The notes beneath the pieces are model-generated. The model ran no database searches and was not told where the DNA came from. It was given only the letters and a program-made list of their open reading frames with translations. Made by a program: the position numbers and the translations under genes. DNA of 64,000 nucleotides from Rhodopseudomonas palustris JSC-3b (lineage in GTDB: Bacteria; Pseudomonadota; Alphaproteobacteria; Rhizobiales; Xanthobacteraceae), in the NCBI GenBank assembly GCA_000504425.1, contig KI632513.1, positions 2,624,059 through 2,688,058 of the forward strand, read 5' to 3'. This document shows, one piece after another, positions 52,783 through 61,477 of this stretch; the stretch's first letter is position 1, and every line of letters begins with the position of its first letter.

Positions 52783-54618
52783 ATGTTCAATGCCGACAAT
52801 AGCGAACGGCTTGCCGCTGCTGGCGCCGACCCTGAAGATGCCGGCAGAGGCGTCCCCCCGCTGCAGGCCCGGCTCAGCCAGGATCAAGCGACCGATCTGG
52901 TGATGCTCAAGCACATCGTCGCGGCACTTCCTGCGGCGGTCACCGTGCAGGATCGCGATGGCCGCTTTCTGCTCGCCAACGACGCCGCCGCAACGCAATT
53001 CCTGCTGCCGGCCAGTGATCTGGTGCGGATCGCGCCCGATGCCGCGCCGCCGAGCGACGCGCTGCTATGCCGCCGCGAGCTGGGCTGTGAATTGCTGCGC
53101 GAATGCCGCAGCCTGGTGTGCGAAGAGACCGTAACGGGCGCGGACGGCCAGCGCATCTTCCGCACGGCCCACAAGCCGGTGCAGATTGCCGGGCTCGATC
53201 TGTTGCTGTCGAGCGCCACCGAAATCACCGATCAGAAACAGATCGAACAGAATCTGTTCGAGCGCGCCTATTTTGACGAGCTGACCGGCCTGCCGAACCG
53301 CAGCGTGATCGAAACCAGGGCCAACGGCCTGCTGCACGGCGAGCAGAGCTTTGCGCTGGCGTTTCTCGACCTCGATAATTTCAAGCAGATCAACGACTAT
53401 TACGGCCACGCGGTCGGCGACTCGCTGCTGGTGGAATTCACCAAGCGGATCAGCCACAATCTGCGCAGCTCCGACATGCTGTCGCGCATCAGCGGCGACG
53501 AATTCCTGCTGCTGCTGTGCCCGGTGCTGAGCCGCAGCGAAGTCGATGACTACATGGAATTTCTGGTGCAGCGGCTGCGTGCGCCGTTCTACATCGACAG
53601 CACCGAACTATTCGCCTCGGCTTCGATCGGCGTCAGCATCTTTCCCGAGCACGGCAGGTCGTTCGGCGAGCTGCGCCACAACGCCGATATCGCGATGTAT
53701 CAGATCAAGAACGCCACCAAGGGCGGCGCGATGGTGTTCGATGCGGCGATGGAGCAGGAAGCGCAGCAGCGCATGCAGACCGAACAGGCCCTGCGGCTGG
53801 CGATTCTCGACAAGCGCTTCTGCTGTGCGTTCCAGCCCAAGGTCGAGATGCGTACCCAGCAAGTGCGCGGCATCGAGGCGCTGGTGCGGCTGCGTGACGA
53901 GAACGGCGAGATCCAGGCGCCCGGCTCCTTCATCAATCTGGCGGTCGAACTCGGCTTGATCGACGACCTCACCCATCTGGTGCTGGCCGAGATCATGCAA
54001 TCGATCGACCTGATCGACGCCACCTTCGGCGCCGATGTCAGCATCAGCGTCAACGTCGCCGCCAAGCAGGCCTGCAACCTCGCCTTCATGACGTCCTTCA
54101 CCGCTGCACTCGAGGCAACCGGCTGCCCGGAACGGTTCATCGTCGAAGTCACCGAAGACGCGTTTGTCGCCAAATCGAAATTCCAGACCGAAATTCTGCC
54201 GATGCTGCGCCGCATCGGGGTGCGGATCTCGATCGATGATTTCGGCATCGGTTATTCGTCGCTGTCGGCGCTGGCCGATATCACCGCCGACGAGATCAAG
54301 ATCGATCGGTCATTCATCACCGATATCCATCAGCGGCCGCGCAGCCAGAGCATTTTGCGCGCGATCGAATCGATCAGCGACGCGCTCGGCATGACCGTGA
54401 TTGCGGAAGGCGTCGAAACGATCGAAGAGGTGCTGTATCTGCAAAGCGCGACCCGGATTCGCTACGCGCAGGGCTATTACTTCTCCAAGCCGATCTACCT
54501 GGATGAGATGAAGCCGGCCGACACGATCCGCGACGAGCTGCGCTGGGCCATTCACGGCCGGCACCCCGAACCGGCGCGGCGCAACGTCGCCCGCCAATAT
54601 GGCGGCCAGCGCCGCTAA
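52783..54618 (+). CDS. PAS-GGDEF-EAL cyclic-di-GMP protein
   Basis: A 611-residue soluble protein. A PAS-like N-terminal domain (about 35-155) precedes a GGDEF domain whose active-site motif reads SGDEF (RISGDEFLLLL), so cyclase activity may be reduced, and a complete EAL domain (GIEALVRLRDENG, SISVNVAAKQA, ISIDDFGIGYSSLSAL, VIAEGVE), so phosphodiesterase activity is plausible. The ATG at 52783 lacks its own Shine-Dalgarno; a strong CGGAGG stands before an out-of-frame ATG at 52769. Confidence 0.88.
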   Translation: MFNADNSERLAAAGADPEDAGRGVPPLQARLSQDQATDLVMLKHIVAALPAAVTVQDRDGRFLLANDAAATQFLLPASDLVRIAPDAAPPSDALLCRRELGCELLRECRSLVCEETVTGADGQRIFRTAHKPVQIAGLDLLLSSATEITDQKQIEQNLFERAYFDELTGLPNRSVIETRANGLLHGEQSFALAFLDLDNFKQINDYYGHAVGDSLLVEFTKRISHNLRSSDMLSRISGDEFLLLLCPVLSRSEVDDYMEFLVQRLRAPFYIDSTELFASASIGVSIFPEHGRSFGELRHNADIAMYQIKNATKGGAMVFDAAMEQEAQQRMQTEQALRLAILDKRFCCAFQPKVEMRTQQVRGIEALVRLRDENGEIQAPGSFINLAVELGLIDDLTHLVLAEIMQSIDLIDATFGADVSISVNVAAKQACNLAFMTSFTAALEATGCPERFIVEVTEDAFVAKSKFQTEILPMLRRIGVRISIDDFGIGYSSLSALADITADEIKIDRSFITDIHQRPRSQSILRAIESISDALGMTVIAEGVETIEEVLYLQSATRIRYAQGYYFSKPIYLDEMKPADTIRDELRWAIHGRHPEPARRNVARQYGGQRR

Positions 54619-54772
54619 CCGCCGCCGCACAGCCCCTCCGCAATTCTCCGGACAAAACCGCAACCCGTTGATTCCGCGAAACAATGCGGCTCGGAGAGCT
54701 TGATCTACCGCAATGTTGCAGCCGCGTTGCAAGCGGATAGTTCTGCTATGAATCAGCAATGCGGAGGGCATC

Positions 54773-55201
54773 ATGCCCCACACTACGCCGTACCCACTGG
54801 TCGATCGGCTGATCGGAGTGTTTGCTGACTGGTTGAAACATCGTCAGGAAGTCTCCGAGATGTGCCAATTCGATGCTGCGGAATTCAGCCGGATCGCACA
54901 CGACCTCGGCGTGACTTCCTCCGATCTCGATGAACTGGTGCGGCAAGGCCCACACAAGGTCGAGGAACTGCCCCACCTGCTGAAATCGGTCGGCATCGAC
55001 GAACAGGCGGTGGCCCGCACCCAGCCGCTGGTGCTGCGCGACATGGAACGGGTGTGCGCGCTGTGCCGGCACAAGAAGGAATGCGATCACGACATCGCCG
55101 ATGGCTCGCTGGCTGCGCATTACGAAGCTTATTGCAGCAATGCGGTGACGGTCGATGCGCTGGAGCATGACCTGCCGCCCCCGTCATCGGCGACGCATTG
55201 A
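54773..55201 (+). CDS. DUF6455-like Cys-containing protein
   Basis: A 142-residue protein resembling DUF6455. The C-terminal half carries a regular cysteine set (RVCALCRHKKECDHDI ... YEAYCSNA), suggesting a metal or iron-sulfur site. The N-terminal half is helical. GGAGGG lies just before ATG 54773. It overlaps the cytochrome c gene (TGATG), so the two are probably co-translated. Its role is unknown. Confidence 0.8.
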   Translation: MPHTTPYPLVDRLIGVFADWLKHRQEVSEMCQFDAAEFSRIAHDLGVTSSDLDELVRQGPHKVEELPHLLKSVGIDEQAVARTQPLVLRDMERVCALCRHKKECDHDIADGSLAAHYEAYCSNAVTVDALEHDLPPPSSATH

Positions 55202-55563
55202 TGGCGACCATGACCCGCACCGGCTGGGTCCGGCTGATCGTCACGGCGCTGGTGGTGGTGGCGGCGTTGCTGCTGGTCAGGCTGCATCGCGCCGACGGCA
55301 CCGCGCCGGCGCAGGCCAGCAAGGGGCAACGCCTGGTCGAAGCGTGGTGCGTCGAGTGCCACGCGATCGACGGCGATGCCGTGGTCCGCACCGACAAGCG
55401 CCAGGGGCCGGACCTGCGCAAGATCGCCAACATGCCGGCGACCACCGCGCTGTCGCTCAAAGTGTTCTTGCGCACGCCGCACGCCAACATGCCGAACATC
55501 ATCATTCAGCCCAGTGACGCGGATGAAATCGTGCATTACATCCTGAGCCTGAAACGCGACTGA
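55201..55563 (+). CDS. small monoheme cytochrome c
   Basis: A 120-residue class I cytochrome c. An N-terminal helix (VRLIVTALVVVAALLLV) serves as anchor or signal. The heme site is CVECH and the likely Met ligand is in HANMPNIII. It is coupled to the DUF6455 gene and precedes an acyl-CoA dehydrogenase by 13 bp, so it may take part in periplasmic electron transfer linked to that cluster. Confidence 0.88.
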   Translation: MATMTRTGWVRLIVTALVVVAALLLVRLHRADGTAPAQASKGQRLVEAWCVECHAIDGDAVVRTDKRQGPDLRKIANMPATTALSLKVFLRTPHANMPNIIIQPSDADEIVHYILSLKRD

Positions 55564-55576
55564 TCGGCCGGCTTTG

Positions 55577-56854
55577 ATGGATTTCGAGCACAGCGCCAAG
55601 GTCGAGCGGCTGCGGGCTCAGCTCGGCGATTTCATGCGCTTCTATGTCGAGCCCGCCAATCACGACTGGCATCGCGCGATTGCCGCCGGGCATTATCCGC
55701 TTGAGCTGATCGAGCGGCTGAAATCGCGGGCGTTCTCGGAAAACCTCTGGAATTTGTTCTTGCCCGGGCTACGCGACGACGAGCCGGGCCAGCGGCTGTC
55801 CAATGTCGAATACGCGCCGCTCGCCGAGATCATGGGCCGGGTGCACTGGGCGCCGGAAATCTTCAACTGCAACGCGCCCGACACCGGCAATATGGAGCTG
55901 CTGCATCTGGCCGCGACGCCGCAGCAGCGCGCCGCCTGGCTCGATCCTTTGCTGATCGGCGAGATCCGCTCATGCTTTGCGATGAGCGAGCCCGACACCG
56001 CCTCGTCGGACGCACGCAATATCCGCACCACCATTCTTCGCGATGGCGATCACTACGTCATCAACGGCCGCAAATGGTTCATCACCGGACCGCTGCATCC
56101 CCATTGCCGGCTGGCGATCGTGATGGGCATCACCAATCCCGAGCTGGAGCTGGGCTCGGCCGAACGCCATTCGATGATCCTGGTGCCGATCGATACGCCC
56201 GGCGTCGAGATCGTGCGCAACATTCCGATCATGCACTATCACTCGCCGGAGGGGCATTGCGAATTGCTGTTCCGCGACGTGCGCGTGCCGGCCGAAAACC
56301 TGCTCGGCGTCGAGGGTCAGGGTTTTAAGCTGGCGCAGCAGCGGCTCGGTCCCGGCCGGGTGCATCATTGCATGCGCACCATCGGGCAATGCGAATTGGC
56401 GCTGGAGCTGATGTGCGAGCGCGCGCTGGAGCGGCGCGCCTTCGGCGCGCATCTTTCCGAATTCGGCAATCTGCGCGACTGGATCGCGCAGTCGCGGCTT
56501 GAGATCGATCAGGCGCGGCTCTTGGTGATGCAGGCCGCCCATCGCATGGACCGCCACGGCAATGCCGCGGCAAGGGTCGATGTTTCGGCGATCAAGGTGG
56601 TGGCGGCCCAGCTACAGACCCGGGTGGTGGACCGGGCGATGCAGGTGTTCGGCGCCATGGGGCTGTCGCCCGATACGCCGCTCTCCTATTTGTGGACCTG
56701 GGGGCGCGCGATGCGCTTTCTCGACGGCCCCGACGAAGTGCATCTCAATGTGGTGTCGCGGGCCGAATTGGCGAAAGCCAAGGCTCGGATCGGCAGCAAT
56801 GCCGCGCATTTCGTGCCGCCCGACCCCGCCGCGCCGCTCAAGCCGTTGAATTAG
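55577..56854 (+). CDS. acyl-CoA dehydrogenase family protein
   Basis: A 425-residue flavoprotein of the acyl-CoA dehydrogenase family. FAMSEPDTASSDARNI and KWFITG form the FAD/substrate region, VRVPAENLLGVEGQGFKLAQQRLGPGR precedes the helical C-terminus, and VFGAMGLSPDTPLSYLWTWGRAMRFLDGPDEVH is typical. The family oxidises acyl-CoAs at the alpha-beta bond and normally donates to ETF. The long C-terminal tail and the neighbouring cytochrome c are unusual for such a gene. Confidence 0.9.
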   Translation: MDFEHSAKVERLRAQLGDFMRFYVEPANHDWHRAIAAGHYPLELIERLKSRAFSENLWNLFLPGLRDDEPGQRLSNVEYAPLAEIMGRVHWAPEIFNCNAPDTGNMELLHLAATPQQRAAWLDPLLIGEIRSCFAMSEPDTASSDARNIRTTILRDGDHYVINGRKWFITGPLHPHCRLAIVMGITNPELELGSAERHSMILVPIDTPGVEIVRNIPIMHYHSPEGHCELLFRDVRVPAENLLGVEGQGFKLAQQRLGPGRVHHCMRTIGQCELALELMCERALERRAFGAHLSEFGNLRDWIAQSRLEIDQARLLVMQAAHRMDRHGNAAARVDVSAIKVVAAQLQTRVVDRAMQVFGAMGLSPDTPLSYLWTWGRAMRFLDGPDEVHLNVVSRAELAKAKARIGSNAAHFVPPDPAAPLKPLN

Positions 56855-57075
56855 GCCTGGGCGCGGTTGACGCGCGGCGCCGCCGCAGCGCGCGGCGGAT
56901 CGGCGATCACCGTCACCAGCCAGCGCGGCACCTCTCCGGAATTGTCTTCGCGGACCGCACGCACCAATCCGGTCACGGAGGTTCCGCCCACCGTCAGCGT
57001 GGCGCTGCGTCCGCTGAACTGCGCGATGCGCGAGCGGCGGGCTTCCTTCAAATCGGTGGTTTCAAGCGTCAGCAT
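56851..57075 (-). CDS. small conserved hypothetical protein (PilZ-like length)
   Basis: A 74-residue protein, MLTLETTDLKEARRSRIAQF to RVNRAQA. A strong GGAGGG stands 9 nt before ATG 57075. The gene is convergent with the acyl-CoA dehydrogenase and the two overlap by 4 bp at their stops. Beta-strand-rich composition (ATLTVGGTSVTGLVRAV) suggests a small beta fold; I recognise no domain. Confidence 0.65.
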   Translation of the reverse strand: MLTLETTDLKEARRSRIAQFSGRSATLTVGGTSVTGLVRAVREDNSGEVPRWLVTVIADPPRAAAAPRVNRAQA

Positions 57076-57350
57076 TGCGGCAATCCCTCCTTATCCGACC
57101 CCGAGTAGAGCGCCGCGGCGTTACATGAAAATTAATCGAACGCCTCGGTTGATTACCGGGTCGCCGCGCCCAGGGCCGGTGCACGCCGCTGCAATGTGAA
57201 ACCAATTGAGTTCAGTTTTGGCCGCCATGGCAGCCGCGGCGTTTCGCGGCAGGCACTGGCCTGCACCACGCGCTGTGCTGTGCTGCGCCGCCGCGTTAGA
57301 CGGACTATCCGGTTCACCGCAGCCCGAGCTGTGCTAACAATTGCGTCCTG

Positions 57351-58478
57351 ATGAGCCTGCTGACCTCCAACAACCCCTCCGACATCCGACGCTTGGCGCT
57401 GTTCCGCGAGATGTCGCGCCGCTTTTGGTTTAGTGGCCAGAGCTCGGTGGTCGGCCTGGTGGTGCTGATGCTGAGCGTGGTGCTGCTGCAGCTTGCAGTG
57501 CAGGTTTATCTCAACCTCTGGAACCGGCATTTCTTCGACGCGCTCGAGCGCCGCGACAGCTATGCCATGTGGTACCAGGCCAAGCTGTTCTTTCCGCTCG
57601 CCGCCGGCAGCGTCGCGCTCGCCGCGATTTCGGTGTGGGGCCGGATGACCACCCAGCGCAAATGGCGCGAGTCGATGACCCAGGAGATCATTCTCGCCTG
57701 GTCGAAGAAGAAGCACGACGGCCCGTTCCCCTCCGGCACCGATGGCGCCGAGAATCCCGAATACCGGATCGCCGAGGACGTCCGGGTTGCCACCGATGCG
57801 CCGATCGATCTGACGCTGGCGTTCATCTCCTCGGGCCTGACCGCGGCCACCTTCTTCGGCGTGCTCTGGACGGTCGGCGGCAGTTTGGAACTCCGGCTGT
57901 TCGGCCACTACACCGAGATCCCCGGCTATCTGGTGATCGGCGTGATCCTGTACTCGACGATCATGACCTCGCTGATGCTGCTGATGGGCCGGCGCATGCA
58001 GAGCGTGATCGAGGGCAAGAACCAGGCGGAAGCGGAGTTCCGCGCCGCCGCCGAGGTGATGCGCGGCGATCACCCCGAAACGCCCAGTCAGGCCCGGACC
58101 ATTGGCGAGCGCTTGCAGCAGCGACTCGACAGCGTGATGGCCGCCTGGCGCGATCTGCGCACGCAATTGATCAAGACCACGCTGGTCTCGCACTCCAATT
58201 TCCTGATGGCGCCGATCGCCGCCTACATCATGTGCGTGCCGAAATACGGCAGCGGCATGATGACGCTTGGCGAGGTGACCCAGAGCGCGGCGGCGTTCGT
58301 CACCGTGCAGGGCGCCATCAACTGGGTGGTCGATAATTATCAGCGGCTGGCCGACTGGCGGTCGTCGGCGCGCCGGGTGGCCTCGCTGCTCTATGCGATC
58401 GACAATATGGAGGACCAGGTCGCCCCCCACAGCCATCACGATCCCGAGCCCAAGCCAATGTCCTACAACCCCGGCTGA
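57351..58478 (+). CDS. SbmA/BacA-like peptide transporter family membrane protein
   Basis: A 375-residue protein resembling SbmA/BacA and the membrane half of BclA-type ABC proteins. Key stretches are RFWFSGQSSVVGL, LWNRHFFDALERRD and the ENPEYRIAEDVRVATDAPIDLT motif, followed by the LEVPAV-free ELRLFGHYTEIPGYLVIGVILYS helix. It ends before any nucleotide-binding domain. BacA and SbmA import peptides across the inner membrane in a proton-driven way. It is a single gene with a weak Shine-Dalgarno. Confidence 0.85.
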   Translation: MSLLTSNNPSDIRRLALFREMSRRFWFSGQSSVVGLVVLMLSVVLLQLAVQVYLNLWNRHFFDALERRDSYAMWYQAKLFFPLAAGSVALAAISVWGRMTTQRKWRESMTQEIILAWSKKKHDGPFPSGTDGAENPEYRIAEDVRVATDAPIDLTLAFISSGLTAATFFGVLWTVGGSLELRLFGHYTEIPGYLVIGVILYSTIMTSLMLLMGRRMQSVIEGKNQAEAEFRAAAEVMRGDHPETPSQARTIGERLQQRLDSVMAAWRDLRTQLIKTTLVSHSNFLMAPIAAYIMCVPKYGSGMMTLGEVTQSAAAFVTVQGAINWVVDNYQRLADWRSSARRVASLLYAIDNMEDQVAPHSHHDPEPKPMSYNPG

Positions 58479-58560
58479 CGGGGTTTCAAATCGCCGGCAA
58501 AGGCCCTATTTGTGGGGCATCCCCCCGCGCGAGCGACGCTGACCAGATCGGGAGAGCAAC

Positions 58561-58782
58561 GTGCTGAATAAATTCGGCCCCTCGGGGCTCGGCGAAGCCC
58601 AGGTTCAATATCTCGACGGCGATTTCCGCGTCGTGTCTCCGGGCACTTACGTAAAATGCGGCGTGACCGGCGTGCATATCCCGCTCGACGAGCTGAAATA
58701 TTGGAGCGTCGACCTCAAGGAAGCCTACGCGACCCCGGCCGCCGTGCTGGAGCGCCATCACCCGAGCGCGTTCAAGCGCTGA
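58561..58782 (+). CDS. DUF2093 domain-containing protein
   Basis: A 73-residue protein starting at GTG 58561 (GGGAGAGCAAC upstream). It matches the small DUF2093 family (LGEAQVQYLDGDFRVVSPGTYVKCGVTGVHIPLDELKYWSVDLKEAY). The function is unknown. It is convergent with lpxK, next to which it is conserved in relatives. Confidence 0.9.
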   Translation: MLNKFGPSGLGEAQVQYLDGDFRVVSPGTYVKCGVTGVHIPLDELKYWSVDLKEAYATPAAVLERHHPSAFKR

Positions 58783-58788
58783 CCTTGT

Positions 58789-59811
58789 TCAGCGCTGCGG
58801 GCCGGTCCTGCGCCGGTCGCGCGCCGCGGCGAGCTGAACGGCCAGAAAGCGGCGCAGCGCCGCTTCATCATCAAAGCCCAGGGTCACCGGAAAGCTGGTC
58901 AGCCCGGCCGCTTCGAGTTCCGGCACGGCGCCAAGCCGCGCCAGATCTTTCTCGGTGGTCACCGGAACCAAGCCGTCACGCCGCGCCTGCTCCGCCAAAG
59001 CGGTGACCTCTTGTGCGCTGAACGGATGATGGTCCGGGAACGGCGCGGTGGCCGCGACCTCAAGGCCGTGACCGCGCAGCGTGGCAAAAAACCGATCCGG
59101 ATCGCCAATCCCAGCGAAAGCCAGCAGCCGCCGGCCGCGCAGCCGCTCCAGCACCGCGGCATCCGGCTGAAACGCAGCGCGCAGCACCCGCCCGCCCTGC
59201 TCGCGCACCGCCGCCGCCAGCGGCTCGGCCGCCCGGCCATGGCCGACAATCACCAGCGCCGAGGTCCGTTCGAGCTGCAGCGGCAATGGCGCGCGCAGCG
59301 GCCCGGCCGGCATCACCCGCCCATTGCCGATCGCGCGCTGGCTGTCGATCACGATCAGCGCGGCGTCCTTGGCCAGAGCCGGATTCTGAAAACCGTCGTC
59401 CATCACGATCACGCTGGCCCGGCGCGACAGCGCCAGCGCGGCGCCGGCCTGGCGGTCCTTGGCGACCACCACCGGCACGTCGCGCGCCATCATCAGCGGC
59501 TCGTCGCCGACATCGCCGGCCTGATGGGTGGCCGGATCGACCAGCACCGGACCTTGCAGCCGGCCGCCATAGCCGCGGCTCAGCACCACCGGGGTTTCAT
59601 CAAGCTCGCGCAGCAGCCGCACCACCGCCAGCGTGGTCGGGGTCTTGCCGGCGCCGCCGCCGTGATAATTGCCGACGCACAGCACCGGCACAGAGGGCGT
59701 CAGGCCAGGCTTTTTCATGCGCCAAGCGGCGATCGCGCCATAGAGCGCGGCCAGCGGCAGCAGCGCGGCGGACGGCAGCGACCGGCGCTGCCAGAACGCC
59801 GGCTCACGCAT
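58789..59811 (-). CDS. lpxK: tetraacyldisaccharide 4'-kinase
   Basis: A 340-residue lipid A kinase that phosphorylates the 4' position of the lipid A disaccharide. Motifs are VPVLCVGNYHGGGAGKTPT (P-loop), SRGYGG and MDDGFQNPAL with catalytic residues. The start ATG 59811 overlaps the kdtA stop codon by 8 bp. The N-terminus MREPAFWQRR is standard. It acts at the inner face of the cytoplasmic membrane. Confidence 0.95.
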   Translation of the reverse strand: MREPAFWQRRSLPSAALLPLAALYGAIAAWRMKKPGLTPSVPVLCVGNYHGGGAGKTPTTLAVVRLLRELDETPVVLSRGYGGRLQGPVLVDPATHQAGDVGDEPLMMARDVPVVVAKDRQAGAALALSRRASVIVMDDGFQNPALAKDAALIVIDSQRAIGNGRVMPAGPLRAPLPLQLERTSALVIVGHGRAAEPLAAAVREQGGRVLRAAFQPDAAVLERLRGRRLLAFAGIGDPDRFFATLRGHGLEVAATAPFPDHHPFSAQEVTALAEQARRDGLVPVTTEKDLARLGAVPELEAAGLTSFPVTLGFDDEAALRRFLAVQLAAARDRRRTGPQR

Positions 59812-61108
59812 TGGCGGCGTCCTTTTCGATGCGCAATTGCAGCAGATAGGGCTCGAGCACCGCCAGCGTGCGCTCCAAGGCGCCGCCGAGCCCGGTGACC
59901 ACGCCATCGGCGGCCTTGACCGCGGATTGACGCGCAGCGGCATCGACAAACAGCCTGGCGACGTCGCGGGCCAGCATCTCGGCGCTATCGACCTTGATGG
60001 CGCCACCGGCGCGATCGAGCGCCTCATAGACGTCGATGAAATTGGTGACGTGCGGGCCGTGCAGGATCGCGGCGCCGAGCTTGATCGCCTCGATCGGGTT
60101 CTGGCCGCCATGCTCGACCAGCGAGCCGCCCATGAACACCACCGGCGCCAGCCGGTAGAACAGCCCGAGTTCGCCGATCGTGTCGGCGACATAGACCGCG
60201 GTGCCGGCGCCCGGCATCTCGTCGCGCGAACGCAGCGCCACCTGCAGGCCGGCAGCGGCCACCATGCAGGCGACGGCTTCGCCGCGGTCGGGATGGCGCG
60301 GCACGATCACGGTCAGCAATTGCGGGAACTGGGCCTGCAGCGCGCGATGCGCCTCCAGCAGCAGTTCTTCCTCGCCATGATGGGTCGAGGCAGCGACCCA
60401 CACCGGCCGGCCGCGGGTCAGCGCCATCAGCCGTTCCAGCTTGGCGTCGTCGGCGGGCGGCGGCAGCACGTCGAGCTTGAGATTGCCGGTGGTCACCACA
60501 TTGGGGCTGCCGAGCGCGGCGAACCGCTCGGCGTCGGCCGGCGATTGCGCGAGGCAAATGTCGAAGCGGCCGAGCAGCGCCGCGATGGTCGCCGAGGCGC
60601 GCTGCCAGCGCGGGAACGAGCGCGGCGACATCCGGCCATTGATCACCATCATCGGCAGCCGCCGCGCGGCGCTGGCCAGGATCAGGTTCGGCCACAGGTC
60701 GGATTCGATGAACAGCGCCAGACTCGGCTGCCAGTGATCGAGGAACCGGGCGACATAGCGCGGCGCATCGAGCGGAATGAATTGGTGGATGATGTCGGGC
60801 GGGAAGCGCCGCGCCACGATCGCCGCCGAGGTGGCGGTGCCCGAGGTCAGCAGGATGCGCATGTTCATGGCGCGCAGCCGCTCGATCAGCCCCGCGGCGG
60901 CCAGCACCTCGCCGACGCTGGCACCGTGAATCCAGATCAACGGGCCCTGCGGCCGGGCCACGGTGGCAATGCCGCGCCGCTCCGAGACGCGCTCGGCGAT
61001 TTCCTTGCCGCGCACCAGGCGGCGGCGGATCAACAGCGGCGTGAGCGGCGTCACCGCCGCCGACAGCCGCCGGTACAGGCGCAGAGGCAGCGGCAACCGA
61101 TCAGCCAT
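59804..61108 (-). CDS. waaA: Kdo transferase (3-deoxy-D-manno-octulosonate transferase)
   Basis: A 434-residue glycosyltransferase of the GT30 family, also called KdtA. Motifs are WIHGASVGEVLAA, the ESDLWPNLI stretch, VWVAASTHHGEEE, PRHPDRGE, and the CMP-Kdo-binding GGSLVEHGGQNPIEA. It adds Kdo residues to lipid IVA. The start ATG 61108 is used, MADRLPLPLRLYRR. It is part of the pmbA / IMPase / DUF4170 / kdtA / lpxK operon. Confidence 0.95.
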   Translation of the reverse strand: MADRLPLPLRLYRRLSAAVTPLTPLLIRRRLVRGKEIAERVSERRGIATVARPQGPLIWIHGASVGEVLAAAGLIERLRAMNMRILLTSGTATSAAIVARRFPPDIIHQFIPLDAPRYVARFLDHWQPSLALFIESDLWPNLILASAARRLPMMVINGRMSPRSFPRWQRASATIAALLGRFDICLAQSPADAERFAALGSPNVVTTGNLKLDVLPPPADDAKLERLMALTRGRPVWVAASTHHGEEELLLEAHRALQAQFPQLLTVIVPRHPDRGEAVACMVAAAGLQVALRSRDEMPGAGTAVYVADTIGELGLFYRLAPVVFMGGSLVEHGGQNPIEAIKLGAAILHGPHVTNFIDVYEALDRAGGAIKVDSAEMLARDVARLFVDAAARQSAVKAADGVVTGLGGALERTLAVLEPYLLQLRIEKDAANA

Positions 61109-61195
61109 TCGCGTCCACTCGCGGTTGGGCAGCCAGCATAGCAACGACAGCGGCCACGGTGGCCGTGGCGCGCGAACGGTGGATGATCCGCATCG

Positions 61196-61438
61196 TCAAC
61201 CGGCGATCTTGGCGTCTTGGCCCGGATCGAGCAGCCGGTGCAGGTGCACCACGAAATAGCGCATATGCGCGTTATCGACGGTCTGCTGCGCCTTGGCCTT
61301 CCAGGCGGCGTGAGCCGACGCGTAATCCGGAAACAGGCCGACGATGTCCACCTGCGATAAGTCTTTGAAGGTGTTGCCTTCGAGATCGATCAGCTCGCCG
61401 CCGAGCACCAGATGCAGCAATTGCGGGTCTTCAGACAT
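61196..61438 (-). CDS. DUF4170 domain-containing protein
   Basis: An 80-residue protein of the DUF4170 family, LHLVLGGELIDLEGNTFKDLSQVDIVGLFPDY and AWKAKAQQTVDNAHMRYFVVHLHRLLDP. The family is conserved between the inositol-monophosphatase-like and kdtA genes in Rhizobiales. No known function. Confidence 0.92.
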   Translation of the reverse strand: MSEDPQLLHLVLGGELIDLEGNTFKDLSQVDIVGLFPDYASAHAAWKAKAQQTVDNAHMRYFVVHLHRLLDPGQDAKIAG

Positions 61439-61477
61439 TCGGCTTCCCTAGCGCGGCGGACGGATATCGCGAAACGC

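Noticed and set aside
61151..61165. CGGCCAC-G-GTGGCCG palindrome upstream of kdtA
   Set aside because: Perfect, but short, GC-rich and inside an operon. In such GC-rich DNA it may occur by chance.
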